From NCBI GenBank assembly GCA_963785815.1, contig CAWAWN010000002.1:1364001-1428000 (forward strand): a stretch of 64,000 bases of DNA, read 5' to 3'. The notes beneath the pieces were generated by a model. That model searched no databases and was not told the origin of the DNA. It was given only the letters and a program-made list of their open reading frames with translations. The DNA is from UBA4742 sp963785815. Lineage in GTDB: Bacteria; Actinomycetota; Acidimicrobiia; Acidimicrobiales; Acidimicrobilacustridaceae. Positions 27,550 to 37,071 of the stretch are shown in pieces (position 1 is the stretch's first letter; every line of letters starts with the position of its first letter). The translations under genes were made by a program, and so were the position numbers.

Positions 27550-28387
27550 GGGACCCGGCGACGCCGCCCCCGCGCCGTCTCTGGTGACGCCGCCCAACCC
27601 CGACCGCCTGGCCGGCAAGGTGGCCCTCGTCACCGGCGGCGCCTCCGGCATCGGCCTGGCCGCGGCGCGGCGCTTCATCGCCGAGGGTGCCACCGTGGTG
27701 ATCGGCGACCGCAACCGCGCCGCCCTCGATGCGGTGGGGGCCGAGCTGGGCGCGCCGGCCACCGTGGTCGAGTGCGACGTGACTGTCGAGGACGACGTGG
27801 CCCACCTGGTGGCCGCCGCCGTGGACACCCACGGCCGGTTGGACGTCGCCTTCGCCAACGCCGGCATCGGGGCCCCGGGTCGCATCGTCGACCTGCCGTT
27901 GGCCGAGTGGTCGAGCGTGGTCGACGTGTGCCTGACCGGCCCGTTCCTCACCATCAAGCACGCCGGGGCGGCCATGGTGAGCCATGGCACCCGCGGGTCG
28001 ATCGTGGTCACCACCAGCCTGAACGCGGTGCAGCCCGGCGCCGGCATGGCGGCCTACTGCGCGGCCAAGGCGGGGGCGGCCATGCTGGTGCAGGTGGCGG
28101 CGCTCGAGCTGGGTCCGGCCGGCATCCGGGTCAACGCCGTGGCCCCCGGCCTGGTGCGCACCGGCCTGACCGACCCCATGTGGCTCATGCCGGCGCTGGT
28201 GGACGACTACGAGGACAACACCCCGCTGGGTCGCCACGCCCAGCCCGACGAGGTGGCCGCCCTGGTGGCCTTCCTGGCCTCGGACGAGGCCGCCTTCATC
28301 TCCGGATCCCAGCACCTGGTCGACGGTGGTGCCCACACCAAGCGCTACCCCGACGTGCTCGGCCTGATCGAGTCGATGGGGGCCTGA
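27542..28387 (+). CDS. Short-chain dehydrogenase/reductase
   Basis: A 281-residue SDR with the cofactor motif TGGASGIG near residue 31, the NAG strand (FANAGIG), and a catalytic Tyr-x3-Lys (AYCAAKAG) after a Ser/Thr-containing strand. It should oxidise a hydroxyl or reduce a carbonyl with NAD(P). The first 20 residues are a Pro-rich extension. It overlaps the cupin gene and is followed after 4 bp by a small unknown gene, so these form one unit with the oxidoreductase downstream. Confidence 0.88.
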   Translation: MSEGPGDAAPAPSLVTPPNPDRLAGKVALVTGGASGIGLAAARRFIAEGATVVIGDRNRAALDAVGAELGAPATVVECDVTVEDDVAHLVAAAVDTHGRLDVAFANAGIGAPGRIVDLPLAEWSSVVDVCLTGPFLTIKHAGAAMVSHGTRGSIVVTTSLNAVQPGAGMAAYCAAKAGAAMLVQVAALELGPAGIRVNAVAPGLVRTGLTDPMWLMPALVDDYEDNTPLGRHAQPDEVAALVAFLASDEAAFISGSQHLVDGGAHTKRYPDVLGLIESMGA

Positions 28388-28391
28388 CGGG

Positions 28392-28697
28392 ATGGAGCTG
28401 CGCGCCGGCCAGAAGCTGTTCAGCACCGTGTGCCGCACCCAGGTGATCGTGGTGCGGGCTCCCGGCGGCGAGGTCGACCTGCGCTGCGGGGGCGTGCCCA
28501 TGGCCACCACCGACGACGCGCCCGACGACGCCCAGCCCGAGGCGGGGTGGGCATCGGGGACCCTGTTGGGCAAGCGCTACGCCAACGACGACGAGGGCCT
28601 CGAGGTGCTGTGCGCCCGAGCGGGCACCGGCTCGCTCGGCCTGGGCACGGTGGCCGTCGAGGTGAAGTCGGCCAAACCCCTGCCGGCCTCCGACTAG
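28392..28697 (+). CDS. Small conserved-looking protein of unknown function
   Basis: A 101-residue protein starting at ATG 28392, four bases after the SDR stop. I do not recognise its family. Its N-terminal half has two cysteines within a beta-rich stretch (STVCRTQVIVV and EVDLRCGGVPM), then an acidic linker (TTDDAPDDAQPEA), then GTLLGKRYANDDEGLEVLC with a third cysteine. The cysteine pattern could bind a metal, but that is a guess. Position suggests a partner or accessory to the SDR or the F420-type enzyme. Confidence 0.65.
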   Translation: MELRAGQKLFSTVCRTQVIVVRAPGGEVDLRCGGVPMATTDDAPDDAQPEAGWASGTLLGKRYANDDEGLEVLCARAGTGSLGLGTVAVEVKSAKPLPASD

Positions 28698-28739
28698 GCC
28701 CGGTCGGCTCCGGCCAACGAGGCGAAGGACGTGGATCCC

Positions 28740-29852
28740 ATGACCGAACTCACCACTGACCCGCGGCCCGCGGACGCGCTCAACGAGCTCGGCTTCTACG
28801 TGCTGGCCGGCGGGCCCACCTCGCCGGCGCCGCTCATCGAGGAGGTGCGGGTGGGCGAGGAGCAGGGCCTGGGCTCGACGTTCATCTCCGAGCGCTTCAA
28901 CATCAAGGAGGCGGCCACCCTGTCGGGTGCCGTCGGCGCGGTGTCGCGGCGCCTGGGCATCGCCACCGCCGCCACCAACCACAACACCCGCCACCCGCTC
29001 ATCACCGGGGCCCACGGCGCCACGATGCACCGGCTCACCGGTGGTCGCTACACGCTCGGCCTGGGTCGGGGCATCGACGCCCTGTTCGGCGCCTACGGGC
29101 TCCCCAAGATCACGACCGCCCAGATGGAGGACTTCGCCGGGCTCATGCGGCGCCTGTGGCACGGCGAAGCCATCTTCGGCCACGACGGACCGGCCGGGAA
29201 GTTCCCCATCCTGCACCTCGACGCCCAGTTCGACGAGGACATCCCCATCGGCCTGGTCGCCTTCGGCCCCAACACCCTGGCTCTGGCCGGTCGGACCATG
29301 GACATGGTCGTGCTCCACACGTTCTTCACCGACGAGACCGTGATCCGCGCCGTCGAGACGGTCCGCCAGGCGGCCGAGCAGGCCGGACGCGACCCGGGCG
29401 CGGTGCGCATCTGGTCGTGCTACGCCACGGTCCACGACGGCCTCGACCACGGTCTGGTCCTCAAGAAGACGGTCGGTCGCCTGGCCACCTACCTGCAGGG
29501 CTACGGCGACCTGCTGGTCTCGACCAACGGCTGGGATCCTGACCCGCTGACCCGCTTCCGGGCCGACGAGGTGGTCGCGGCCATCCCCGGTGCCGTCGAC
29601 ACCCTGGCCACCACCGAGCAGCTCGAGCACATCGCCACCCTGTTGCCGCCCGAGTGGCTCGAACCGGCGGCCACCGGGTCGCCGGCCTCCTGCGCGGCCC
29701 GCGTGCTGCGCCAGTTCGACCTGGGGGTGGACGGGGTCATCATGCACGGCGCCACCCCCACCGAGCTGGCCCCGGTGGTGGCCGAGTACCGCACCATCCG
29801 CCCGGCCGGTCGCTTCGACCACCTGCCGGCCAACCCCGGCCGTCCCGCCTGA
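28740..29852 (+). CDS. LLM-class (F420-type) flavin/deazaflavin-dependent oxidoreductase
   Basis: A 370-residue luciferase-like TIM barrel. GRYTLGLGRGIDALFGAYGL and the DFAGLMRRLWHGEAIFGHDG segment match the actinobacterial F420-dependent LLM class. I selected ATG 28740, with GAAGGA 11 bp upstream, over the GTG at 28731, which would sit too close to that site. These enzymes move hydride between F420H2 (or FMNH2) and an organic substrate. It is the last gene of the unit starting with the cupin and is convergent with the minus-strand operon. Confidence 0.82.
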   Translation: MTELTTDPRPADALNELGFYVLAGGPTSPAPLIEEVRVGEEQGLGSTFISERFNIKEAATLSGAVGAVSRRLGIATAATNHNTRHPLITGAHGATMHRLTGGRYTLGLGRGIDALFGAYGLPKITTAQMEDFAGLMRRLWHGEAIFGHDGPAGKFPILHLDAQFDEDIPIGLVAFGPNTLALAGRTMDMVVLHTFFTDETVIRAVETVRQAAEQAGRDPGAVRIWSCYATVHDGLDHGLVLKKTVGRLATYLQGYGDLLVSTNGWDPDPLTRFRADEVVAAIPGAVDTLATTEQLEHIATLLPPEWLEPAATGSPASCAARVLRQFDLGVDGVIMHGATPTELAPVVAEYRTIRPAGRFDHLPANPGRPA

Positions 29853-29894
29853 CCCGCCGCCTCGCCTGGAGCTGCGGGGGCGGGCGGGTCCGGT

Positions 29895-30425
29895 TCAGCG
29901 GCGGAAGTGCGATCTCGGGGCGTGGCCCTCGACGGTCACGGCCCGGTGCCACAGCAGCCAGCGGTCACCCTCGGCCTCCGGGGTGAGGACGTCGGCGTAG
30001 CGGCCCCAGTGGTCGAGCCCGATGTCGGTCAGGGCCGCGAAGTAGGTGGACGTGCGGATCTCGGTGGGCGTGACCAGCCGGAAGTGGGGGCTGGCCAGGT
30101 GGTGGCGGATGTAGCCCGGCGGTGCCGTCGGCGTCGACTCGTCCGGCTCGTCCGAGCTGACGGGCGACGGCTCGGCCGGCTCGACCGGGTCCCGCCGATC
30201 GGTGAGGCGCTGGGCCAGCCCGTCCCGGATGGCGGCCCGGCCGTGCCAGGGCTCGGTGCCGACCACCTCGAGGGTGCCGTCGGGCTGGAAGCAGTCGGCC
30301 AGCTCGTCGAGTCGTCCCCGGTCGCCGGCGAAGTGGTAGCTGGTCAGGGTGTGGCGGACCGCCTCGCGGGCCACCAGCTCCCACAGCTCGGGCCCGAGGC
30401 CCGTTCGGTCGTCAGGTCCCGTCAT
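29895..30425 (-). CDS. SnoaL-like (NTF2-fold) protein
   Basis: A 176-residue protein with REAVRHTLTSYHFAGDRGRLDELADCFQPDGTLEV near the start, the usual opening of SnoaL-like polyketide cyclases, steroid isomerases and dehydratases. A Pro/Asp/Glu-rich insertion near residues 75-100 interrupts the fold. The ATG overlaps the stop of the upstream acyl-CoA ligase gene (ATGA). It is the last gene of the nine-gene catabolic operon and may isomerise or hydrate a cyclic intermediate. The reaction is unknown. Confidence 0.75.
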   Translation of the reverse strand: MTGPDDRTGLGPELWELVAREAVRHTLTSYHFAGDRGRLDELADCFQPDGTLEVVGTEPWHGRAAIRDGLAQRLTDRRDPVEPAEPSPVSSDEPDESTPTAPPGYIRHHLASPHFRLVTPTEIRTSTYFAALTDIGLDHWGRYADVLTPEAEGDRWLLWHRAVTVEGHAPRSHFRR

Positions 30426-32020
30426 CGGGCCACCTCCTCGCCCTGGGTGCCGATCAGCTCCTGGAGCTGCGCCTTGTCGACCTTGCCCGTGGCCATCGTG
30501 GGCACGGCCGACACCGACTCGGTGACCACCCAACGCCTGGGCACCTTGAAGGCGCTCAGGCGCTGGCGGGCCTCGGCGGCCACCTCGGCGGCGGCGTGGT
30601 CGCCCGCCACCACCACCAGCGCCCCGACGCGGGCCACGCCGTCGTCGTGCACGTCGGTCACGTAGGCCTGGCGCACGAAGTCGATGGCTCGCAGCGCGGA
30701 CTCGACCTCGGACGGGTAGACGGTGGCGCCGCTGACCTTGAACATGTCGTCGGCCCGCCCACCGGAGAACAGGAACCCCTCGGCGTCGACCCAGCCCAGG
30801 TCACCGGTCCGATACCAGCCGTCCCGGGTGAAGACCTGGTCCCGGCCGCGCCCGCACAGGCCCCGCATCAGGTTCGGTCCCCGGAGCTCGACCATGCCCT
30901 GCTCGGCGGAGCCGGGTGCCCGCGCCACCCCGGTCTCCGGGTCGGTGATGCGCACCTCCACGCCGTCGAAGGGCCGACCGCAGCTGCCCCGCGCCGCGGC
31001 CGGCAGATCGGTGTCGAGGGGATACCCGCAGTAGGGCCCGAAGGACTCGGTCATGCCGAACAGGTTGGCCCGCCACCCGGGCCGGCCCCGCCGGTCGGCC
31101 GGCAGCACGGCGTCGAGGCTGCCGGGTCGCAGCCGCGACAGGTCGGCGGTGGCGAAGGCCGGGTCGGCGGCCAGGCGGGCCGCCTGGTCGGGCCAGCCAC
31201 GGAACAGGGTGGCCTGCTCCCGCTCGAGGAAGGCGAGCGTCGTGGGCGGCGTCGGGTCGGTCTCGGTGAGCAGCGTGGCCCCGGCCACCAGGGTCGACAG
31301 CAGGCCGCTGCCGAACCCGCCCATCCAGAAGAACGGCATGGGGATGTAGAGCCGGTCGGACTCACCGATGCACCGGGCGTCCAGCCCCGCGGCCGTGGCC
31401 GCCAACGCCCCGCCGTGGGTGTGGATCACCCCCTTGGGAAGCCCTCGGCTGCCGGAGGTGAACATCACGGCCAGGTCGTCGGCCGGCCGGACCGACTCGG
31501 CCAGGGCGGCCACGACCGGCGCGGGAGCCGACGCGTCGGGCAGGGCATCGGAGCGCCACACCGCTCGGAGGCTGGCCAGACCCGGATGGGCGACGGTGGC
31601 GCGGCCCACCTCGGCGATGCCCGGCAGGTGGAGGTCCAGCTCGGCCAGGTGGTCCCGGCCCCGGTAGGCGGGGGTGACGATGAGGGCCGAGACCGCCGCG
31701 GTGCGCAGCTGGGCCTCCAGCTCGGGCGGGCGCAACAGCGTGCTCAACGGCACCAGCACCGCGCCCACGCGCATCACGGCGTAGGCCGTCACCGCCCACT
31801 CGATCCCGTTGGGCATCTGGAGGCCCACCCGGCTGCCCTTGTCCACCCCGCCCGCCACCAGGCACCGGGCCCGCGCGAGGCTGCGCCGGTCGAGCTCGCC
31901 GTAGGTCAGGACCTGGTCGTCGCTGACGATGGCGGCCCGGTCGCGCCGGCCCCGGGCGTGGTGGGCCAGCAGGGCGGGCACGGTCCGCGTGGCGGTCGAC
32001 CTCGACCCCTCAGCCGGCAT
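30422..32020 (-). CDS. AMP-forming acyl-CoA synthetase
   Basis: A 532-residue ANL-family adenylating enzyme. The ATP-binding P-loop is TSGSRGLPKG, the FLFSGGRADDMFKVSG segment is the hinge region, and the C-terminal MATGKVDK has the catalytic lysine. It activates a carboxylic acid as an acyl-adenylate and then a CoA thioester. The start at 32020 overlaps the stop of another ligase gene by about 11 bp. It is one of three ligases in the operon, suggesting several acids or successive intermediates. The substrate is not predictable here. Confidence 0.87.
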   Translation of the reverse strand: MPAEGSRSTATRTVPALLAHHARGRRDRAAIVSDDQVLTYGELDRRSLARARCLVAGGVDKGSRVGLQMPNGIEWAVTAYAVMRVGAVLVPLSTLLRPPELEAQLRTAAVSALIVTPAYRGRDHLAELDLHLPGIAEVGRATVAHPGLASLRAVWRSDALPDASAPAPVVAALAESVRPADDLAVMFTSGSRGLPKGVIHTHGGALAATAAGLDARCIGESDRLYIPMPFFWMGGFGSGLLSTLVAGATLLTETDPTPPTTLAFLEREQATLFRGWPDQAARLAADPAFATADLSRLRPGSLDAVLPADRRGRPGWRANLFGMTESFGPYCGYPLDTDLPAAARGSCGRPFDGVEVRITDPETGVARAPGSAEQGMVELRGPNLMRGLCGRGRDQVFTRDGWYRTGDLGWVDAEGFLFSGGRADDMFKVSGATVYPSEVESALRAIDFVRQAYVTDVHDDGVARVGALVVVAGDHAAAEVAAEARQRLSAFKVPRRWVVTESVSAVPTMATGKVDKAQLQELIGTQGEEVAR

Positions 32021-33659
32021 CGAGCACCTCGCGCAGCGCACGCGGGTCGAGCTTGCCGCTCGACAGGAGGGGCACTTCGTCCTCGCGCATCGCCACCAGG
32101 ATCTGGGGCACCTTGTACACCGACAGCCGCTCGGCCAGGGCGCGGCGCAGGGCATCGAGCTCGTCGGCGTCCAGCTCCCGGCCGGCGGGGACGACCACGG
32201 CGCCGGCCACCACCTGGCCCCGGGGTGGGCGGTCGACCCCGATCACGTGGGCGCGCAGGCCGGCCACCTCGGCGATGGCGGCCTCGACCTCGCGGGGCGA
32301 CACGTTGGCCCCGACGGTCTTGATCATGTCGCCCAGGCGGCCGGTGAAGTAGAAGAGGCCGTCGTCATCCACCGACACCAGGTCGCCGCTGCGGAACCAG
32401 CCGTCGGGGGTGAAGGCCTCGGCCCGGGGCCGGCCGTGGTAGCCCTCCATGAGGAACGGTCCCCGCAGCCACAGCTCGCCCACAACGCCCGTCCCCACCG
32501 CCGCCCCGGTGACCGGGTCGACCACCCGGGCCTCGAACCCCGGGGCCGGACGTCCGAACGAGCCGCGCCGCGACTCGGGTTGGTCGCCTTCGTCGTCGGA
32601 CAGCAGGCAGACGCTGCCCGTCTCGGTCATGCCCAGCATCGAGTGGCGCAGCTCGGGGTCGGCCGGGGCCACGTCGGCCGGCATGATCGGCCACAGGTTG
32701 CCTCGGCGGATGGACGAGAGGTCCCGTCCGGCGAAGGTGGGGTCGGCCGGCAGGTGGGCCACGCTCTGGGCGAAGCCGTTGGTCATAGTGGGTCGGGTGC
32801 GCTCCAACAGGTCGAGCGCGCCCGACGCGGTCGGCGCGTTGGAGCACACCAGGCGGGCCCCGGCCACCAGCGTGGCGAGCAGGGCGTAGGCGAACCCGCC
32901 GATCCAGAAGAAGGGCGAGTTGGAGAACAGCACCTCGTCGGGCGTGTAGCGCCGCAGCTGGTTGAGGTTGTCGAGGTGGCGGATGAGCGCGCCGTGGGTG
33001 TGGATCACCCCCTTGGGCTGGCGGGTGGAGCCCGACGTGTGCACGATGACCATGCGGTCGGCCCGGGTGACCTCGCCCTCGGCCGCGGCCAGCACGTCGG
33101 TCCCCACCGCCGTGGCCCGGCTGGCCAGGTCGGCCATGGTCCAGCCCGGGTCCATGGCCGATGGTGTGGCGGCCGGGTCGAGGGCGAAGCGGATGTGGCG
33201 CAGCGCCGGCACGGTGGGGGAGCGCAGCGGGGGTGGGGCGTGCAGGTCGAGGTCGCCGACGGCCCGGGCCAAGGTGTCGGGGAAGTGGTGGGAGCGGTAG
33301 GCCTGGGCGCTCAGCAGGATCTCCACGTCGGCACCGGCCAGCAGCCCGGCCAGCTCGGACGGCGTCGAGAACGTGCTGAGCGGGATGGTGACGGCGCCGA
33401 TGCGGGCGGCAGCCAACCAGCCGATGACGAAGTCGGCGCGGTTGGGGTGCAGCAGGGCCACGTGGCTGCCCCGATGGGCGCCGATGGCCATCAGGGCGCG
33501 GGCCAGCCCGGCGGAGCGCTCGTCGGCTTGGCCGTAGGTGAGCACCTCGTCGTCGGTGACCAGCAGCGCGGCGTCACCGGCCTGCGACGCCCGCGCGGCC
33601 AACAGGGCGCCGACGGTCAGGGGCAGGTCGTCGCCGGCGTCGATGACCTCGGACGTCAC
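32010..33659 (-). CDS. AMP-forming acyl-CoA synthetase
   Basis: A 549-residue ANL enzyme with the P-loop HTSGSTRQPKG, a GEVTRADRMVIV lead-in strand, the hinge GRLGDMIKTVGANV and C-terminal SSGKLDP. The start codon is uncertain. I chose GTG 33659, since sequence upstream to 33737 does not look like the family and overlaps the thioesterase gene. It is similar in layout to the ligase downstream at 30422 and may be a paralogue. It is part of the minus-strand catabolic operon. Confidence 0.83.
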   Translation of the reverse strand: MTSEVIDAGDDLPLTVGALLAARASQAGDAALLVTDDEVLTYGQADERSAGLARALMAIGAHRGSHVALLHPNRADFVIGWLAAARIGAVTIPLSTFSTPSELAGLLAGADVEILLSAQAYRSHHFPDTLARAVGDLDLHAPPPLRSPTVPALRHIRFALDPAATPSAMDPGWTMADLASRATAVGTDVLAAAEGEVTRADRMVIVHTSGSTRQPKGVIHTHGALIRHLDNLNQLRRYTPDEVLFSNSPFFWIGGFAYALLATLVAGARLVCSNAPTASGALDLLERTRPTMTNGFAQSVAHLPADPTFAGRDLSSIRRGNLWPIMPADVAPADPELRHSMLGMTETGSVCLLSDDEGDQPESRRGSFGRPAPGFEARVVDPVTGAAVGTGVVGELWLRGPFLMEGYHGRPRAEAFTPDGWFRSGDLVSVDDDGLFYFTGRLGDMIKTVGANVSPREVEAAIAEVAGLRAHVIGVDRPPRGQVVAGAVVVPAGRELDADELDALRRALAERLSVYKVPQILVAMREDEVPLLSSGKLDPRALREVLDAG

Positions 33660-33678
33660 GACGACCTGCGCGCCGCGG

Positions 33679-34344
33679 TCATGTGGTTCGGCGGGGGGAC
33701 ACCGGCGGCAGCGCGTCACGCTGGCCGGCCCGGGCACCCATGACGGCCTCGGCGCACAGCTCGTCGTCGACCGACAGGCGAGCGGTGGACTCGATCCGGT
33801 CGTCGCCCACCCGCCGGTCGATCTCGAAGCGCAGGGGCGTCAGCAGCGGGGTGGGTCTCCGGTAGCGCACCTCGAGCCGCGTGGTCTTGCCGGCCACGCC
33901 CACGTCGCAGTTGTGGTGCTGGATCACGCAGTCGAAGAAGACGGCCAGGAAGCCCCCGTGGACCACCCCGGGCGGCCCCTCGTACAGGATCGGGAACTCG
34001 ACCTGGCCCTCGGCCCGGTCCCCGTCCACCCGGATTGCGTAGCCGGGGAACGCTGGGTTGAAGGCGCCGATGTCCCGGGAGTGGTCGAGGTACACCCGGC
34101 CGTCCGAGTCGACCTCGGCGCCCACCCGCGGTCGCCTCGACGCGGGGGCCTCGGCCCCCAGCCGGCGCTCGGCCTCGGCCAGGTGCGCCGCCAGGTCACG
34201 GATCGTGGGGCTGGGTCCTTCGAGGGACAGGGCCAGGCCGGCCACCCGGCGCAGGCGCTCGGCCAGCTCGACGGTTTCGCCCAGGGGAAGCTGGCCGAAG
34301 GTCCAGGGCGTGCCACCCGGCGCGGGCGCTGTCTGATCAGCCAC
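33679..34344 (-). CDS. Hotdog-fold (PaaI-like) thioesterase
   Basis: A 221-residue protein whose C-terminal half is a single hotdog domain, with the helix-lead segment GPPGVVHGGFLAVFFD and later KTTRLEVRYRRPTPLLTPL. These are typical of PaaI/acyl-CoA thioesterases. The N-terminal 90 residues are an extra helical region. GTG 34344 overlaps the stop of the dehydrogenase upstream. It probably releases CoA from stalled or toxic acyl-CoA intermediates of the operon's pathway. Confidence 0.8.
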   Translation of the reverse strand: MADQTAPAPGGTPWTFGQLPLGETVELAERLRRVAGLALSLEGPSPTIRDLAAHLAEAERRLGAEAPASRRPRVGAEVDSDGRVYLDHSRDIGAFNPAFPGYAIRVDGDRAEGQVEFPILYEGPPGVVHGGFLAVFFDCVIQHHNCDVGVAGKTTRLEVRYRRPTPLLTPLRFEIDRRVGDDRIESTARLSVDDELCAEAVMGARAGQRDALPPVSPRRTT

Positions 34345-35533
34345 CGACGGGCTCGCGGGGCAGGCCGAGGATGCGCTCGGCGATCAGGTTGCGCTGGATC
34401 TGCGAGGTCCCCGCCGCGATGGTGTACTGCAGGGACCAGAGGTACTCCTTGACCGCGGCGGCGGTGTCGATGTCGTCGACCGCGGCCGACCCCATGGCCG
34501 GGCGGCCGATGACCCGCAGAGCCAGGTCGGCCAGCTCCTGGGAGAGCTCGCTGTAGCGCAGCTTGACGGCCGAGCCGGTGGGAGCCGGCGCGCCCGTCTC
34601 GGTGGCCTCGGCGATGCCCATCTGGGTCATGCGCCACAGGGCCTCGACCGAAGCCTCCAACCGACCTACCTGGTGTCGCAGCTCGTCGGAGTCCCAGGCG
34701 CGGCCCGACGGCGTGCGCCGGGCCTGGGCCAGCGCCACCAGGCGGCGCACCTGGCCCCGCAACGTGATGATGTGCTGGGCGAAGGCGGTGCCCCGCTCGA
34801 AGCGCAGGGTCACATTGGTCACCCGCCAACCGTCGTTCTCGGCCCCGACCCGGTTGGCCACCGGGATGCGCACCTCGTCGAGGAACAGCTCGCAGAAGTG
34901 GCTCTCGCCGTCGAGGGTGCGCAGCGGGCGCACCTCCACGCCCGGGCTGTGCACGTCCATGATCAGCCAGGTGATGCCCTTGTGCTTGGGGGCCGTGGGG
35001 TCGGTGCGCACCAGCAGCTCGCACCAGTCGGCCACGTGGGCCCGGGTGCTCCAGATCTTCTGACCGCTCACCACGTAGTGGTCGCCGTCGCGCTCGGCCC
35101 GGGTGCGCAGAGAGGCCAGGTCGGAGCCGGCCGACGGCTCGGAGAAGCCCTGGCACCACACGTCATCGCCGCGCAGGATGCGCGGCAGGTGGAAGCGGCG
35201 TTGCTCGTCGGTGCCCTCGTGGATGAGGGTGGGGCCGGCGTGCATCATGCCCACGAAGTTGACGCTGATGTAGGGGGCGTCGGCCCGCACGTACTCCTCG
35301 AGGTAGACGAGCTGGTGGGTGATGGGCAGGCCGCGCCCGCCGGCTTCGGTGGGCCAGGCCAGACCCGCCAGCCCGGCGTCGTACAGCTTGCGCTGCCAGG
35401 CGGTGTCGTAGGCCCGGCGAGCGTCCCAGTCGCCCGGCGACGGCGGTGGGCCGTGGCGGGGCACCTCGGTCTCGAGCCACGCCCGGACCTCGGCCCGGAA
35501 GGCCTGGTCGGAGTCGGAGTAGCGCAGGTCCAT
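34337..35533 (-). CDS. Acyl-CoA dehydrogenase (FAD-binding type subunit)
   Basis: A 398-residue FadE-like protein. CQGFSEPSAGSDLASLRTRA is the family signature around the flavin, followed by GQKIWSTRAHVADW. C-terminal AAGTSQIQRNLIAERILGLP contacts FAD. It introduces a 2,3-double bond in an acyl-CoA. The operon also holds a shorter dehydrogenase (38665) that lacks the signature. In steroid-degrading actinobacteria such pairs form alpha2beta2 heterotetramers, and I infer the same here. ATG 35533 lies two bases past the end of the upstream ligase stop. Confidence 0.87.
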   Translation of the reverse strand: MDLRYSDSDQAFRAEVRAWLETEVPRHGPPPSPGDWDARRAYDTAWQRKLYDAGLAGLAWPTEAGGRGLPITHQLVYLEEYVRADAPYISVNFVGMMHAGPTLIHEGTDEQRRFHLPRILRGDDVWCQGFSEPSAGSDLASLRTRAERDGDHYVVSGQKIWSTRAHVADWCELLVRTDPTAPKHKGITWLIMDVHSPGVEVRPLRTLDGESHFCELFLDEVRIPVANRVGAENDGWRVTNVTLRFERGTAFAQHIITLRGQVRRLVALAQARRTPSGRAWDSDELRHQVGRLEASVEALWRMTQMGIAEATETGAPAPTGSAVKLRYSELSQELADLALRVIGRPAMGSAAVDDIDTAAAVKEYLWSLQYTIAAGTSQIQRNLIAERILGLPREPVGG

Positions 35534-35535
35534 GG

Positions 35536-37071
35536 TCAGGCTCGGCCTTCCCCGGAGGCGACGGGCTCGAACAGGGCTCGCACGGCCACCAGGTCGACCT
35601 TGCCCGAGTCGGTGCGGGCCAGCTCGTCCACGACGCGGATCTGCGTGGGCACCTCGTAGGGGGCGAGGTGCCCGCCGAGGTGGTCGACCAGGTCGTCGAC
35701 CGACGGCGCGTCGGGACCGGGGCGCAGCTCGACCGCCGCCACCGGCACGGCCCCCAGCCGATCGTCGGCCACCCCGATGACCGCCGCGCCCCGCACCCCG
35801 GGATGGGCTTCGAGGGCGGTGCGCACGTCCTCGGGGCGCACCTTGAAGCCGCCCCGGATGATGGCCTGGTCGGCCCGCCCCACGATCCACAGGAACCCGT
35901 CGGCGTCGAGGCGGGCCAGGTCGGTGGTGCGGATCCAGTCGTCGCCCCCGAGTTGGGCGGCCCGCACCTCGAGCAGGCCCTCGGCGTCGGGTTCGAGCAC
36001 CCGGCCGTCGTCCTCGGCCACGATGCGCAGCTGCGAGCCGGGTTGGGCCCGACCCACGCTGCCGCGCTTGGTGGCCCAGAACTGCTCGTGGTCGGCCAGG
36101 TTCCACCCGGCCACGCTGCCGCCGAACTCGGTGGCCGCGTAGGTGACCAGCACGGGGATGCCGTACTTGGTGGTGAAGGCGTCAGCATCGTCGGGTGACA
36201 GCGGCGCGGTGCCCGACACCACCGAGCGGATGCTGCTCAGCTCGGTCGGGTCGAGGTCGGCCTCGAGCACCATGCGCAGCGCGGCCGGCACCAGGCTGGC
36301 GGTGCGCGGTCGGTGCCGGCGCACGGCGTCGTACCAACCGTCCACGGTGAAGCGCTCGAGCAGGGCGAACGAGCGGCCGTCGTTGATGTTCTGCAGCACG
36401 CGGAACAGACCGCCCAGGTGGACCAGCGGCGAGTTGACGATGGCCACCCCCGACCGCAACCGGGGCGCCACCGTGCGATCCCGCTCGTAGTACTTGGCGT
36501 CGAGCAGGACGCGCTCGAGGGTCGCGTAGGTGAGCTCGATGCGCTTTGGAGGTCCGGTGGTGCCGCTGGTCAGCATGTGCACGGCCACGTCGGGCCGGGG
36601 CGACGCCGACGCCGCGTCGTCGGTTCGCGGCGACGCGGTCGGTGGCCGGCCCAGCTGGTCGAGGGCGACGGTGGTGGTCGAGGGGGAAGGGCTGGCCAGC
36701 GCGTCCAGGTCGTCGGCCGTGCCGATGAGGGTGCCGAGGCCGAGCTCGCGGATGTCCTCGCGGGCGCGCTCGACCCCGCGCTGGGGATTGATGGTGACCA
36801 CGCACCCGCCGGCGGCCAGCACACCCAGCAGGGAGCCGACGTGCGGCGGGCGGTTGCGCAGGATGATGCCGACCTGGGCTCCCGGCTCGGGCACCAGGGC
36901 CGCCACCTCGTCGATGGTGTCGGCCAGCTCGCCCCAGGTGTGCCAGCGACCGGCGAACTCGATGGCGTCGGCCGTCGGGTCGATGGCCACGATCTCGGCG
37001 ATGCGATCGGACAGGATGTGGGGGCCGCGGGCGGCGGAGCCCGACGCCGTGGCGGGCGACTGATCGACCAT
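35536..37071 (-). CDS. AMP-forming acyl-CoA synthetase
   Basis: A 511-residue ANL enzyme. Its P-loop is TSGTTGPPKRIELT, in which the usual PKG is PKR, a visible deviation. The hinge VGRADQAIIRGGFKV and C-terminal TDSGKVDLV with the catalytic lysine are present. The start at ATG 37071 overlaps the stop of the crotonase gene, so translation is coupled. It probably activates a carboxylic acid for the beta-oxidation enzymes next to it. The Arg substitution may tune ATP binding but does not look inactivating. Confidence 0.85.
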   Translation of the reverse strand: MVDQSPATASGSAARGPHILSDRIAEIVAIDPTADAIEFAGRWHTWGELADTIDEVAALVPEPGAQVGIILRNRPPHVGSLLGVLAAGGCVVTINPQRGVERAREDIRELGLGTLIGTADDLDALASPSPSTTTVALDQLGRPPTASPRTDDAASASPRPDVAVHMLTSGTTGPPKRIELTYATLERVLLDAKYYERDRTVAPRLRSGVAIVNSPLVHLGGLFRVLQNINDGRSFALLERFTVDGWYDAVRRHRPRTASLVPAALRMVLEADLDPTELSSIRSVVSGTAPLSPDDADAFTTKYGIPVLVTYAATEFGGSVAGWNLADHEQFWATKRGSVGRAQPGSQLRIVAEDDGRVLEPDAEGLLEVRAAQLGGDDWIRTTDLARLDADGFLWIVGRADQAIIRGGFKVRPEDVRTALEAHPGVRGAAVIGVADDRLGAVPVAAVELRPGPDAPSVDDLVDHLGGHLAPYEVPTQIRVVDELARTDSGKVDLVAVRALFEPVASGEGRA

